DNA of 64,000 nucleotides, from assembly GCF_009649785.1 (NCBI RefSeq), contig NZ_WJOK01000007.1, forward strand, positions 1-64,000. The letters run 5' to 3'. This DNA is from Agrobacterium tumefaciens (lineage in GTDB: Bacteria > Pseudomonadota > Alphaproteobacteria > Rhizobiales > Rhizobiaceae). Positions 45,676 through 55,168 of the stretch are shown here, piece by piece. Position 1 is the stretch's first letter. The number at the start of each line of letters is the position of its first letter. The position numbers and the translations under genes were made by a program. Below the pieces are notes generated by a model, which did not search any database, was not told the DNA's origin, and was given only the letters and a program-made list of their open reading frames with translations.

Positions 45676-47022
45676 ATGACCGCCGACGAAAAACTCACCC
45701 TTCATCTGGCAGAAGCCATCGCCGCCTCTGATCCGCTCCGCGACGAAGAGGCTGTGACGATCGCCCGCACGGCGCTGATCGACTTTTTTGCCTGTATGCT
45801 GGGTGGCGCTTACGACCGAAGCACGAAAATCCTCATCGACAGCTTTACGTCAGGCACATCCGGCACGGCGGGCATTGTCGGCCATGATCTGCGCACGGAT
45901 GCTTTCACGGCCGCACTCATCAATGGTCATGCGGGGCACGTGCTGGATTATGACGACGTCCATGGCAGCGTGCGCGGCCACCCCACCGTCGCCATCGTTC
46001 CCGCTCTATTGGCTGTTGCGGTCGAGGAAGGCTCTACGGCGGATGCATTTATCGCCGCCTATATTGTCGGGCTGGAAACCATGGCGCGGCTTGGCCTGTC
46101 GCTCGGTACAAAGCATTACGAAAATGGCTTCCACGCCACCGCGACCCTCGGCCCCATCGGTGCGGCGGCGGCCATTGCCCATCTTCTCAAATTCACCCCG
46201 CAGACGACCGCTATCGCACTCGGCCTTGCCGCCACGCAGTCGGCCGGACTTCGCCTGCAATTTGGTTATGATGCCAAGCCCCTGCATGCCGGGCTTGCGA
46301 CACGCGCTGGCCTCACCGCCGCGCAGCTGGCAAGATCAGGTTTTCAGGGCGCGCCGGATTTTCTGGAAAACCCTATCGGCTTTTATTCCGCCTTCGCCTT
46401 TGGCGCGGAACAGCCGAAACGGCTCCTGTCCGGCTGGGGTACACCCTGGCAGATCGTCTCTCCCGGATTGACGCTCAAGGCATTTCCCTGCTGCACCGCC
46501 AGCCACCCTGTTGCCGTTGGTGCGCTTGCACTGCGCAGCGCCAGTGATCTGGCACCAGATGAAATCGAAACTGTCGTCATCACCTTCCCCCCGGGAGGCG
46601 ATGCCGCTCTTGTGGGTTCGGCCACACCCGCCACGGGCATCGATGCGCGTTTCAGCGCCGAATATGTCTTCGCCGCCGCACTGACGGATGGCGCACTCGG
46701 CATCAGCCATTTCGACGAACGCCCTGCACGCGCCGACCTGCTTGGACTTTCCGCAAAAGTCTCGCGCCGGCACGACGAGACCGCCCGCCGCCTCTCGCCG
46801 GATCCTACCACCCGTTTCGTGGTCATCGACGTGACGAAGAAGGATGGCACGGTGCTGTCGCGCCGTATTGACGGTCTTCCCGGCATTGATGACCCCACGG
46901 AAAAATTTGCCGACGCCACCGGCGGCAATGAAAAATTCGCCGGAATTCCGGCACTGGTGCGGACCATGAAAACCTCAGCCGACCTCAAGAAGCTAGAAGC
47001 GCTTCTGGCAACGCAAATATAA
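45676..47022 (+). CDS. MmgE/PrpD-family protein
   Basis: All-helical fold of the 2-methylcitrate dehydratase/cis-aconitate decarboxylase/iminodisuccinate epimerase superfamily, 448 residues. The conserved core is HVLDYDDVHGSVRGHPTVAI near residues 87-110, followed by ETMARLGLSLGTKHYENGFH. PrpD itself is larger (about 480) and sits with prpB/prpC, which are absent here. This is therefore probably a paralogue acting on another carboxylic acid. It is embedded between an amino-acid-type transporter and a flavin monooxygenase with gaps of 4 and 27 bases. Homologues also racemise or epimerise amino-dicarboxylates, which would fit the transporter type. Confidence 0.87.
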   Translation: MTADEKLTLHLAEAIAASDPLRDEEAVTIARTALIDFFACMLGGAYDRSTKILIDSFTSGTSGTAGIVGHDLRTDAFTAALINGHAGHVLDYDDVHGSVRGHPTVAIVPALLAVAVEEGSTADAFIAAYIVGLETMARLGLSLGTKHYENGFHATATLGPIGAAAAIAHLLKFTPQTTAIALGLAATQSAGLRLQFGYDAKPLHAGLATRAGLTAAQLARSGFQGAPDFLENPIGFYSAFAFGAEQPKRLLSGWGTPWQIVSPGLTLKAFPCCTASHPVAVGALALRSASDLAPDEIETVVITFPPGGDAALVGSATPATGIDARFSAEYVFAAALTDGALGISHFDERPARADLLGLSAKVSRRHDETARRLSPDPTTRFVVIDVTKKDGTVLSRRIDGLPGIDDPTEKFADATGGNEKFAGIPALVRTMKTSADLKKLEALLATQI

Positions 47023-47049
47023 CACGACCGAAATAAAGGCATGATCACC

Positions 47050-48360
47050 ATGACCACGAATACCCGCAAAAGACAGATGCATCTTGGCCTGTTCCTGCAA
47101 GGAGCCGGCCACCACGTTTCCGGCTGGCGTCACCCGGATGCGGAAGCCGGCAGCGAGAATTTCGACCTGTTGACCCGTGTCACGAAAATGGCCGAAGATG
47201 CCAAGTTCGACATGGTCTTTCTGGCCGATGGCCTCACAAGCGGCGTCGACGCCCATCCCTCGATGATCGCCCGTTTCGAGCCGCTTACCCTGCTTGCGGC
47301 GCTTGCCATGGTGACAAACAAGATCGGACTGGCCGCCACCGCCTCCACCACCTATGGTGAGCCCTACCACACCGCACGCGCCTTCGCCTCCATCGACCAT
47401 CTCAGCCACGGACGTGCGGCGTGGAACATCGTTACCACCTCCTATGCCCGCACGGCGGCGAACTTCTCCAAGAGCCATCCCGAGCATGACGAGCGTTATG
47501 CCGTTGCGGAAGAATATGTGAACGTCGTGCGTGGCCTGTGGGACAGCTGGGACGACGACGCCTTCGTCAAGGACAAGGAAGGCGGCCGCTACGTCGATCC
47601 GCAGAAGGTCCACATTCTCGATCACGAAGGCAAATATTTCACGGTGAAGGGGCCGCTGAACATTCCGCGTTCGCCGCAGGGTCACCCAGTTCTCATTCAG
47701 GCCGGCTCCTCCGGCCCGGGGCAGGATCTCGCCGCCCGCACTGCCGATATCGTCTTCACAGCCCAGCAGGCCATTTCCGAGGCGCAGGCCTTCTACACCA
47801 GCCTAAAGGCGCGAGTGGAGAAATTCGGCCGCGATCCCGCAAGCGTTGCCGTGATGCCCGGTTTCATGCCCATCATCGGCAAGAGCTTCGAAGAGGCCGG
47901 CGAGAAGCTGAAGGAGCTGAACCGCTGGACCGACATCAAGAGCGCCATGCCGTTGCTTGAGGAACGCATCGGCCATAGCCTTACCGAGTATGATCTCGAC
48001 GGCCCGCTGCCGGACCTGCCTATTTCCGACCAGTTGCGCAGCCGCGCCGAACTTTTGACAGAACTGGCGCGCCGCGAAAAGTTGACGATCCGGGAACTGG
48101 CGCTGCGCGTTGCAGCTGGTCGTGGCCACCATATCGTCATGGGCACGGCCAAGGACGTTGCGGATCGCATGCAGGAGTGGTTCGAGAACGGCGCGGCAGA
48201 CGGCTTCAACGTCATGCCGCCCTTCTTCCCCGGCGGGTTGGAAGAATTCAACCGCGAAGTCGTGCCGCTCTTGCAGGAACGTGGCCTGTTCCGCAAGGAA
48301 TACGAAGGCTCGACGTTGCGCGACCATCTCGGCATCAACAGGCCTGCCCTGCGGGCATAA
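47050..48360 (+). CDS. LLM-class flavin-dependent monooxygenase (NtaA/SnaA/DszA family)
   Basis: FMNH2-dependent monooxygenase of the bacterial luciferase superfamily. About 436 residues with the NtaA-group start QMHLGLFLQGAGHHVSGWRH, the internal KIGLAATASTTYGEPYHTAR and DHLSHGRAAWNIVTTSY signature, and the late GTAKDVADRMQEWFENGAAD. Relatives open nitrilotriacetate/EDTA, sulfones or methionine-like thioethers and need a separate flavin reductase, which is not in the window. The ATG at 47050 is preferred to 47041 because AAAGG is then ten bases upstream rather than one. It is the last gene of the operon. Confidence 0.9.
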   Translation: MTTNTRKRQMHLGLFLQGAGHHVSGWRHPDAEAGSENFDLLTRVTKMAEDAKFDMVFLADGLTSGVDAHPSMIARFEPLTLLAALAMVTNKIGLAATASTTYGEPYHTARAFASIDHLSHGRAAWNIVTTSYARTAANFSKSHPEHDERYAVAEEYVNVVRGLWDSWDDDAFVKDKEGGRYVDPQKVHILDHEGKYFTVKGPLNIPRSPQGHPVLIQAGSSGPGQDLAARTADIVFTAQQAISEAQAFYTSLKARVEKFGRDPASVAVMPGFMPIIGKSFEEAGEKLKELNRWTDIKSAMPLLEERIGHSLTEYDLDGPLPDLPISDQLRSRAELLTELARREKLTIRELALRVAAGRGHHIVMGTAKDVADRMQEWFENGAADGFNVMPPFFPGGLEEFNREVVPLLQERGLFRKEYEGSTLRDHLGINRPALRA

Positions 48361-48363
48361 AAA

Positions 48364-48389
48364 ACGGATGCCCGGCGACGGGCATCCGT
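48364..48389. terminator. Strong terminator between convergent genes
   Basis: 11-bp perfect stem ACGGATGCCCG/CGGGCATCCGT with a GCGA loop. The minus strand continues in T6 and so ends the chemoreceptor transcript; the plus-strand operon stops 3 bases before it. Confidence 0.88.
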
Positions 48390-48430
48390 ATGACAAGAGG
48401 CTCACGTGGAAGCAGGCTGTCGCCGATCCG

Positions 48431-50167
48431 TCAGGCTGCTTTCCTTCCCGACAGTTTCACACTGTGGCTCGTCCGCGACGAGTTGGATGAAATGGATGCC
48501 CCGTCGTCGCGCTGGGTCGCGCGGCGGTTCAGTTTGAACAGGCTGACCAGTTGCGCCAGCACATCCGCACCCTGGGCAAGTGTAGCGCTAATGGCGGTCG
48601 TGCGCGCGCTCATCGCCGCGTTCTCCTGCGTCATCCGGTCGAGCTGGTTGACTGCGCGGTTGATTTCGCTGATGCCTAAGGCCTGTTCATCGGCGGCCTT
48701 GGCGATCATATCGACATTGCCGTCAATGTGCTTCACCAGCGCATCGATCTGCTTCAGCGCCTCACCCGTCTCGCCAACAAGCCGCACGCCTTCCATAACT
48801 TCGGTGCCGGAATTGTTGATGAGCGCCTTGATTTCCTTGGCGGCACTGGCGGAGCGTTGCGCAAGTTCGCGCACCTCCTGTGCCACGACCGCAAAACCCT
48901 TGCCCGCATCACCCGCGCGCGCGGCTTCGACGCCCGCATTCAGGGCAAGAAGGTTGGTCTGGAAGGCGATTTCGTCGATAACGCCGATAATCTGGCTGAT
49001 TTCCCGCGATGCCGTCTCGATGCGCTGCATGGCGTTGACGGTACGCCCAACGACTTCGGTGGAAGCCGCCGTTGACGTCCGCGCACTCTGAACGAGTTTT
49101 CGGGTTTCCTTGGTGTTTTCCGTCGATGCCCGTACGGTCGCGGTGATTTCTTCCAGCGCCGCCGAGGTTTCCTCCAGCGCCACGGCCTGCTCACGCGATC
49201 TTTCAGCGAGATGAACAGAGGCTTCGCTGACTTCCTGGCTGCTTCTGGTCAGGTCATCGGTCTGCCCAAGAACATTTTCCAGGGTTTTCTGGAATTCGGC
49301 GATGGACTTGTTGAAATCCCGTCTCAGCCCCTCGAACTCACCCACGAAAGGCTTGTCGAGCGTGACGCGGATGTTGCACTGGGAAAGACGCTCAAGCGCC
49401 GCGCCCAGTTCTTCCACCGCATGCACGCGGTCCGTTACATCGAAGGCAAATTTCACCACCTTGACGACTTTTCCCCGCTCGTCGATGATCGGGTTGTAGG
49501 ACGCCTGGATGAAGACGCGTTTTTCGTTCTTGCCAAGCCGCATGAACTGACCGGTCGAGAACTCTCCCTTACCAAGATCCTTCCAGAAATTGCGGTACTC
49601 TTCGGACTGCACGTAGCCACGCTCACAAAACATCGAATGATGGTTGCCGATGATCTCTTCCGCCGTGTAGCCGAGTGCTGTGAGGAAGTTTTCATTCGCG
49701 GAGAGAATTTTCCCCTCGGGCGTGAACTCGATCATCGCCTGCGCACGCGAAAGCGCTGCCAGCTTGCCGTTATCCTCGGTGCTTCGGCGCTTCGTCGCCG
49801 TGATATCGGAAGCGATCTTGACCACCTTGTAAGGTTTGCCGAAACGAAAAACCGGATTGTAGGAGGCTTCAATCCAGATGTCGTCGCCGGTTTTCGACCG
49901 CCGCCGATATTGGCCCTGATCGTATTCGCCGCGTGAGAGTTTCGCCCAGAAGGCCTTGTATTCGGGTGACGCTGCATCTTCGGGAGACAGGAACATGCTA
50001 TGGGGGCGTCCGATGATTTCTGATTGCTGATAGCCGACCGCCTTGCAGAAATTGTCGTTCGCTTTCAGAATTTTGCCAGTCAGATCGAACTCGATGATGG
50101 CTTGCGAGCGGCTTAGGGCATCAAGTACCGCAGATGCGTCCGTACCGAGTTTGAAAAATTGAGACAT
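48431..50167 (-). CDS. Soluble chemoreceptor with two PAS domains
   Basis: Cytoplasmic methyl-accepting protein, 578 residues, with no transmembrane helix. Two tandem PAS-PAC units (about 12-130 and 137-255) are clear duplicates: both contain IEF...GKIL.AN.NF and end in [11 protein letters not shown] or [12 protein letters not shown]. They are followed by a linker and the signalling domain, with hairpin tip [20 protein letters not shown] near 396-415. The ATG at 50167 has GGGAG upstream; the longer frame is rejected. The sensed signal may be redox, oxygen or a metabolite. No recognisable CheR-tethering pentapeptide at the C-terminus (KLSGRKAA). Confidence 0.93.
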   Translation of the reverse strand: MSQFFKLGTDASAVLDALSRSQAIIEFDLTGKILKANDNFCKAVGYQQSEIIGRPHSMFLSPEDAASPEYKAFWAKLSRGEYDQGQYRRRSKTGDDIWIEASYNPVFRFGKPYKVVKIASDITATKRRSTEDNGKLAALSRAQAMIEFTPEGKILSANENFLTALGYTAEEIIGNHHSMFCERGYVQSEEYRNFWKDLGKGEFSTGQFMRLGKNEKRVFIQASYNPIIDERGKVVKVVKFAFDVTDRVHAVEELGAALERLSQCNIRVTLDKPFVGEFEGLRRDFNKSIAEFQKTLENVLGQTDDLTRSSQEVSEASVHLAERSREQAVALEETSAALEEITATVRASTENTKETRKLVQSARTSTAASTEVVGRTVNAMQRIETASREISQIIGVIDEIAFQTNLLALNAGVEAARAGDAGKGFAVVAQEVRELAQRSASAAKEIKALINNSGTEVMEGVRLVGETGEALKQIDALVKHIDGNVDMIAKAADEQALGISEINRAVNQLDRMTQENAAMSARTTAISATLAQGADVLAQLVSLFKLNRRATQRDDGASISSNSSRTSHSVKLSGRKAA

Positions 50168-50499
50168 GTCTTTGAACTCCCAACAATAACTTGTATGCGG
50201 ACCTTTCCTCCTCGATGCCAAAGAGATGAAAATAAAGGATCGGTCTGCGTGTACGCGAAACCTAGCCGGACACCGTTAAATAGCAATTAATGATGACCCA
50301 TAACTATTGGTCCAATGACCGAAACTGTTGGCAAGAATACTTCAGACCGAGCTGCCTTTACCAACCCGTCCGCACCGGATGAGAACCGCTTATTTGCCAC
50401 AGTGCTGATATTTCTGCCGCCGCAGAGCGATACGGGCTTTCATCGGTACGGCATTCATTGTTATGGCGGGCTTGAAAGATTTGTGTTGCAGGAGCGCCG
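50168..50499. other. Divergent promoter region
   Basis: 332 bases between the soluble chemoreceptor and the FAD oxidoreductase. The part from 50222 to 50330 is AT-rich. A perfect 11-base palindrome lies at 50306-50316. A 62-codon frame from 50315 ends in an ATGA overlap with the oxidoreductase start but has no ribosome-binding site, so I do not call it. Confidence 0.55.
50306..50316. promoter_or_regulatory. ATTGG-T-CCAAT palindrome
   Basis: Perfect inverted repeat in the AT-rich part of the oxidoreductase leader. It is a possible operator; no cognate regulator is adjacent. Confidence 0.35.
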
Positions 50500-51753
50500 A
50501 TGACCAAAACCCTGAAATGCGACGTGCTGGTGATCGGCACCGGCATTATCGGTTCCATGGCGGCGCTTTACCTGCAAAATGCCGGGCGTGAGGTCTTTCT
50601 TCTGGAGCGCGGTGAAGTTGCCCGCGGCGCAAGCTCCGGTAATGCCGGCATCCTGGCCTTTCCCGAAATCATCCCCATTCCCGCCCCCGGCATCATGAGA
50701 AAAGCACCGCGCTGGCTTTTCGATCCGCTTGGCCCGCTCAGTGTGCCGCCTGCTTATGCGCCGAAGATCGCGCCGTGGCTGTGGCGTTTCTGGCGCGCCA
50801 GCGCTGAGCGCAACTTTCGCCACGGCCTGAGAACGCTCAGCGAGATCAACCGGCTGTCTGCCACCGAAATGGCCCATGTCGCGGCCATGCCGGAGCTCTC
50901 GCACTTTGTCGCGAAAACCGGCACGCTCGATCTTTACGACAGCGAAGCCAGCCTCAACGCTGCCCGCAAGGACTGGGATGAAAAGGAACAGGCAGGCTTC
51001 TCTTCCAAGCGTGTCGCCCGCAACGAGATAGACGAATTGCAGCCGGGTCTTGCCCCGCAATTCCGCCACGCCATGTTCTCGCCTGATGGCTTGCAGGTCT
51101 CCAATCCCTACGACTTCACCCGTGCCATTTTCGACCTGGTGATCGCCCGTGGCGGAAAGCTGCGCAAGGGCGAGGCAGAACGCATCGACGCCGTCGGCGA
51201 AAGTACGATCGTGACCCTGGAAAACGGCGACAAGATCGACGCCGACAAGGTGGTGATCGCCTGCGGCGCGTGGTCCAAGCCGCTTGCCGCAACACTTGGC
51301 AACATCGTGCCGCTGGAAACCGAACGCGGCTATAACACCACCCTGCCCGCCGGCGCCTTCAACCTCACGCGCCAGCTTTATTTCAACGACCACGGTTTTG
51401 TCGTTACACCGCTATCTTCCGGCATCCGCGTTGGCGGCGCAGTCGAGTTGGGCGGTCTGGAGTTGAAGCCGAATTTCAAGCGATCCGAGGCCATGCTCAA
51501 AAAAGCCGGTCGTTTCCTGCCCGGTCTCAAGGTTGAAGGCGGCCAGCAATGGATGGGGTTCCGCCCTTCGATGCCGGACTGTCTTCCCGTCATCGGCACC
51601 GCGCGCACAACACCTTCCGTCATCTATGCCTTCGGCCATGGTCATTTGGGGCTGACGCAATCGGCAGCTACCGCCCGCCTCGTGACGCAACTGGCAAACG
51701 GCGAGGAGACCGCAATATCGGTCGATCCGTTCCGTCCGGGGCGTTTTTCCTGA
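50500..51753 (+). CDS. FAD-dependent D-amino-acid-dehydrogenase-like oxidoreductase
   Basis: Member of the DAO/DadA family, 417 residues. The N-terminal dinucleotide motif is VIGTGIIGSMAALYLQNAG followed by FLLERGEVARGASSGNAGI, the usual FAD-binding pair. The C-terminal part carries GFRPSMPDCLPVIG and YAFGHGHLGLTQSAATA, both family hallmarks. CAGGAGCGCCG precedes the ATG at 50500. The substrate is probably a D-amino acid or N-substituted amino acid. No racemase or transporter is adjacent, and the gene seems monocistronic. Confidence 0.9.
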   Translation: MTKTLKCDVLVIGTGIIGSMAALYLQNAGREVFLLERGEVARGASSGNAGILAFPEIIPIPAPGIMRKAPRWLFDPLGPLSVPPAYAPKIAPWLWRFWRASAERNFRHGLRTLSEINRLSATEMAHVAAMPELSHFVAKTGTLDLYDSEASLNAARKDWDEKEQAGFSSKRVARNEIDELQPGLAPQFRHAMFSPDGLQVSNPYDFTRAIFDLVIARGGKLRKGEAERIDAVGESTIVTLENGDKIDADKVVIACGAWSKPLAATLGNIVPLETERGYNTTLPAGAFNLTRQLYFNDHGFVVTPLSSGIRVGGAVELGGLELKPNFKRSEAMLKKAGRFLPGLKVEGGQQWMGFRPSMPDCLPVIGTARTTPSVIYAFGHGHLGLTQSAATARLVTQLANGEETAISVDPFRPGRFS

Positions 51754-51814
51754 CAATGCGGAAATCCGGTTTCAAGCCGGTTAGAGTTTCTACGGTTTAG
51801 CGGACGCCTGCACG

Positions 51815-52348
51815 CTATTTCACCTGCTGTACGGAATCTTCCGGAAACTCCACCGTGGCGAAGGATGGATAGACCTTTCGCAGGATGGTCACCTGCTGCT
51901 GATCGCTCACACGCAGCAAATACCATTGCGTACCGTCGATAAGCGCCAGGGTATGGGATTTCGCTTCGATCGTCTGGCCGCCGGTTTCCATCACCGTTTT
52001 CGTCGGAACGAGCGCATAGGGCGTTCCATCAGGCGTCTGCTGCACACTGATCGCCGCCGTGTCCATGGTGAATTCGGTGATCTTGACCGCTGCAAGCGCC
52101 ATTTGCATCTGCGTGGTCAGAGCGCTACGCAACTGCCCGACGGAAACACCCGCGTCGTTTGCAATGAATTCAAAGATTTTCGGCGGCACCGTCCGGCCGA
52201 CAAAATCAAAATCCTGCGCATTCAAGGCGGCGCTGAACCGCTCTATCTGTGTTTGCAGCTTGTCTTGCTCAGACGGCAAAAGATCGCGCGACAAAGCGGG
52301 ATGCGACATCACCGCCAACAATAACAGCCAGGCAAACAGGCGTTTCAT
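51815..52348 (-). CDS. Exported protein of unknown function, 177 aa
   Basis: Function not recognised. The ATG at 52348 with AAAGGCGAAGCA upstream gives a signal peptide (MKRLFAWLLLLAVMSHPALS); a frame extending to 52489 is rejected. The mature part begins with a helical segment (SEQDKLQTQIERFSAALNAQ), resembling small NTF2-like or lipoprotein-type periplasmic proteins. Later it has strand-rich stretches ending VYPSFATVEFPEDSVQQVK. The stop is 61 bases from the convergent oxidoreductase stop. The cytochrome oxidase subunit IV gene lies 82 bases upstream on the same strand, so the two could be co-transcribed. Confidence 0.82.
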   Translation of the reverse strand: MKRLFAWLLLLAVMSHPALSRDLLPSEQDKLQTQIERFSAALNAQDFDFVGRTVPPKIFEFIANDAGVSVGQLRSALTTQMQMALAAVKITEFTMDTAAISVQQTPDGTPYALVPTKTVMETGGQTIEAKSHTLALIDGTQWYLLRVSDQQQVTILRKVYPSFATVEFPEDSVQQVK

Positions 52349-52430
52349 TGCTTCGCCTTTCCGGGTTTGGGCTTGCCTGTTGCAAGGCATCGCAACGTCC
52401 GCGCCGCGACACGCTTGTGAACAGCGTTGC

Positions 52431-52655
52431 TCAGCGCAGCAGAATGAAACCCGCAGCCGAAAGCACGAGGAAAACGATAAGGCCGCCAAGGAAACCCACG
52501 GACGTGAAGAAACCCGCGACCATGGCCAGCATCAGCACGCAGACCAGCATCGTGCCGTACTTCGTCATGGCAAGAAAAGCGTTGTAGGTCTTTTCATGCT
52601 CGGCGTAGTTCATCTCGGCGCCAACTTCGACCGGACCTGTGTGGTGTTCGCTCAT
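52431..52655 (-). CDS. aa3-type cytochrome c oxidase subunit IV-like small protein
   Basis: 74-residue protein matching the bacterial aa3 oxidase subunit IV family: an N-terminal MSEHHTGPVEVGAEMNYAEH segment, then FLAMTKYGTMLVCVLMLAMV and a second hydrophobic segment to the end, giving two membrane helices. AAGGGGAAGCGGA lies before the ATG at 52655; upstream in-frame sequence to 52886 is not used. The subunit is peripheral to electron transfer and its role is poorly defined. The main cta oxidase genes are not in the window, so this gene is isolated. Confidence 0.87.
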   Translation of the reverse strand: MSEHHTGPVEVGAEMNYAEHEKTYNAFLAMTKYGTMLVCVLMLAMVAGFFTSVGFLGGLIVFLVLSAAGFILLR

Positions 52656-53070
52656 TCCGCTTCCCCTTCTGCTCCATCCGCCATACCCGCCGCACAAGAC
52701 AATTTGCCCTGCGGACGATAACGGGCCCATGCCGGATTCTCCGGAGCCAGAGGTAACATGAAGTCGGCGAAAAGTGCAATGCGTTCCACACGAAAGAACA
52801 TCGATGACAAGCGGGGCAAACGGTATGCCGTGCAAAGCGTGCCGTCGTGCAACATTCTTTTGTAAACGGTTGAAAACGGCGGCCATACGGCCGGTTTAAT
52901 AGTGGTTTCGGTTGCTTTTCGGACAGCCTGCCCATACACGGGATTCTGTGGGGAGGAACGCCGGAATTTGGCTGTGCGGATACGCGTGGAGGCGTGCCCG
53001 TCACGATGGCCGACCGGCTTGCTTGCCACCATAACCCGCAAAGGGCCCGGCAAGGGAAGAGGGGAAAGTC
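52656..53070. other. Leader region upstream of the TRAP permease genes
   Basis: 415 bases between the oxidase subunit IV start and the small TRAP permease. Open frames on the minus strand here are arginine/proline-rich, lack ribosome-binding sites and are probably non-coding. No clear operator was found. Confidence 0.5.
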
Positions 53071-53610
53071 ATGAAACCGCTTTTGAAATTAAGTGCGCTG
53101 ATCGACCTTGTCAGCGAAGCTCTGGGCAAGGTCGCCGGTTATCTGGTGCTTGTCTGCTGCCTCGTCAGCGCCGGAAACGCCATGGTGCGTTATACCTTCA
53201 ACTATAGTTCAAACGGCTGGCTCGAAATCCAGTGGTACATGTTTGCCTTCATCGTGCTGGTGGGTGCGTCCTACACGCTGCGCATGAATGAACATGTGCG
53301 GGTGGACATCATCTACGGGGCTATCTCGTCTCGCACGCGCCTGTGGGTGGACATCATCGGCATCGTACTTTTTCTTATGCCCGCCTGCTTTTATCTGGCC
53401 TGGCTTTCCTGGCCGATGTTCATGCTTTCCTGGCATCAGAACGAAATGTCCTCCAATGCGGGCGGGCTTATCCGCTGGCCGGTGAAACTCATCATCTTCG
53501 CCGGTTTCGCCCTTCTGGTTCTTCAGGGATTTTCCGAACTCATCAAGCGCATCGGCGCCCTCAACGGGCTTTATGCGCTCGATACGAAGTACGAAAAACC
53601 CCTGCAATGA
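53071..53610 (+). CDS. TRAP transporter small permease (DctQ)
   Basis: Small membrane subunit of a tripartite ATP-independent transporter. The 179 residues contain four hydrophobic helices and the DctQ-typical RYTFNYSSNGWLEIQWYMFA and MNEHVRVDIIY motifs. GGGGAAAGTC precedes the ATG. The large permease gene follows after 32 bases. The receptor gene is convergent on the other side of dctM, and its family (TakP-like) points to 2-oxo acids as substrate. Confidence 0.9.
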   Translation: MKPLLKLSALIDLVSEALGKVAGYLVLVCCLVSAGNAMVRYTFNYSSNGWLEIQWYMFAFIVLVGASYTLRMNEHVRVDIIYGAISSRTRLWVDIIGIVLFLMPACFYLAWLSWPMFMLSWHQNEMSSNAGGLIRWPVKLIIFAGFALLVLQGFSELIKRIGALNGLYALDTKYEKPLQ

Positions 53611-53642
53611 TCGCCGCGATCTGAACCTTCAGGATATTTCCC

Positions 53643-55124
53643 ATGTTCGAATATGGAATTCTTCCGCCACTGATGTTCCTCGGCATGATCATCTTCATGC
53701 TCTACGGATTTCCGGTTGCTTTCTCTCTTGCCACCGTCGGTCTGGTTTTCGGCGTCATCGGCATCTTCACCGAGCATTTTTCGCCGACCTTCCTTCAGGC
53801 CTTGCCGCTGCGCATCTTCGGCATCGTCTCGAACGACCTGCTGCTCGCCATTCCGTTCTTCACCTTCATGGGCGCGATCCTGGAGCGATGCGGGCTTGCC
53901 GAAGATTTGCTTGAAGGCACAGGCAAGCTGTTCGGCGCCATTCCGGGCGGCCTCGCCTATGCCGTCATCATCGTCGGCGCAATCCTTGGCGCGATCACCG
54001 GCACGGTTGCCGCCTCCGTCATCACCATGGGCGTCATCTCGCTGCCGATCATGCTGAAATACGGTTACAATCCGCGCCTCGCCACCGGCGTCATCGCCGC
54101 ATCCGGCACCATCACGCAGGTCATTCCGCCTTCGCTCGTGCTGATCGTTCTTGCCGACCAGCTCGGCAAATCCGTCGGCGACATGTATCTCGGCGCAATC
54201 GGCCCGTCGATCCTGCAAGTCGCCATCTTCATGCTCTTCATCCTGTTCATGTCGATCGTGCGGCCGAAGGATTTGCCTGCTTTGCCGCCAGAAGCGCGGG
54301 GCGAACTCAACCGTGCACTGGTATTTCGCGTGCTGGCGGGCATGGTGCCCTCCATCGTGCTGATCTTCCTCGTGCTCGGCACCATCTTCCTCGGCCTTGC
54401 AACACCAACGGAAGCCGGCGCGCTCGGCGTCGTCGGCGCCATGGCGCTGGCCGCAGCCCACCGCCGCCTCACCTGGGATCTCGTCAAGCAGGGTATGCAT
54501 TCCACCATGCACATCACGTCCATGGTGGTGTTCATTCTGGTAGGCGCCACCTGCTTTTCCCTCGTCTTTCAGGGCATGGACGGTTCGCTGTGGATCGAGC
54601 ACATGTTGTCGGGCATTCCGGGCGGCCCGATCGGCTTCCTGATCTTCGTCAACATCTTCATCTTCTTCCTCGCCTTCTTCCTCGATTTCTTCGAGATCGC
54701 CTTCATCGTTATCCCGATGCTCGCACCCATCGCGCAGGCGCTCGGCATCGACCTGATCTGGTTCGGCGTGCTGATCTGCATCAACATGCAGACCAGCTTC
54801 ATGCACCCGCCCTTCGGTTTCGCGCTGTTCTACCTGCGCTCAATCGCGCCGCGCACGGTCAAGACCTCGGATATCTACATGGGTGCCATTCCCTGGCTCG
54901 GCATGCAGCTCATCCTCGTCGCAATCGTGATCTTCTGGCCGGAATCCGTCACCTACTGGTTGGACAAAGCACCCCAGGTGGACCTCAACTCCATCAAGAT
55001 CGAAGTGCCTGCCTTCGGCAATCAGGGCGGCAACACCATGCCCAATTTCGGCCTGCCAGGAGGCCAGCCGGGTGGGTTGCCAGGCATGCCTAACCTCGGT
55101 GAACCACCGAAGATCGGGCCTTAA
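53643..55124 (+). CDS. TRAP transporter large permease (DctM)
   Basis: Main sodium-coupled transport subunit, 493 residues with about twelve helices. Family motifs include FTFMGAILERCGLAEDLLEG, GALGVVGAMALA and LIWFGVLICINMQTSFMHPP. DctM proteins are usually about 425-440 residues; here a soluble tail of about 45 residues rich in Gly, Pro and Asn (NFGLPGGQPGGLPGMPNLG) follows the last helix. The tail is in frame with normal codon use, so it is not a frameshift artefact. Confidence 0.92.
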   Translation: MFEYGILPPLMFLGMIIFMLYGFPVAFSLATVGLVFGVIGIFTEHFSPTFLQALPLRIFGIVSNDLLLAIPFFTFMGAILERCGLAEDLLEGTGKLFGAIPGGLAYAVIIVGAILGAITGTVAASVITMGVISLPIMLKYGYNPRLATGVIAASGTITQVIPPSLVLIVLADQLGKSVGDMYLGAIGPSILQVAIFMLFILFMSIVRPKDLPALPPEARGELNRALVFRVLAGMVPSIVLIFLVLGTIFLGLATPTEAGALGVVGAMALAAAHRRLTWDLVKQGMHSTMHITSMVVFILVGATCFSLVFQGMDGSLWIEHMLSGIPGGPIGFLIFVNIFIFFLAFFLDFFEIAFIVIPMLAPIAQALGIDLIWFGVLICINMQTSFMHPPFGFALFYLRSIAPRTVKTSDIYMGAIPWLGMQLILVAIVIFWPESVTYWLDKAPQVDLNSIKIEVPAFGNQGGNTMPNFGLPGGQPGGLPGMPNLGEPPKIGP

Positions 55125-55168
55125 CCGGCGTCTTTTACGGATTTTTCGGAGAACTGATCATTGCTGAG

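Noticed and set aside
50315..50503. 62-codon frame ending in an ATGA overlap with the FAD oxidoreductase start
   Set aside because: No Shine-Dalgarno, the start sits within a palindrome, and the product shows no recognisable feature; kept only as a remark in the leader entry.
52652..53053. 133-codon minus-strand frame upstream of the oxidase subunit IV gene
   Set aside because: Runs into the subunit IV start, no ribosome-binding site, and Arg/Pro-rich without domain.
53571..54806. 411-codon open frame antisense to dctM
   Set aside because: Extreme Asp/Glu/His composition is what the reverse complement of a membrane-protein gene gives; no ribosome-binding site or domain.
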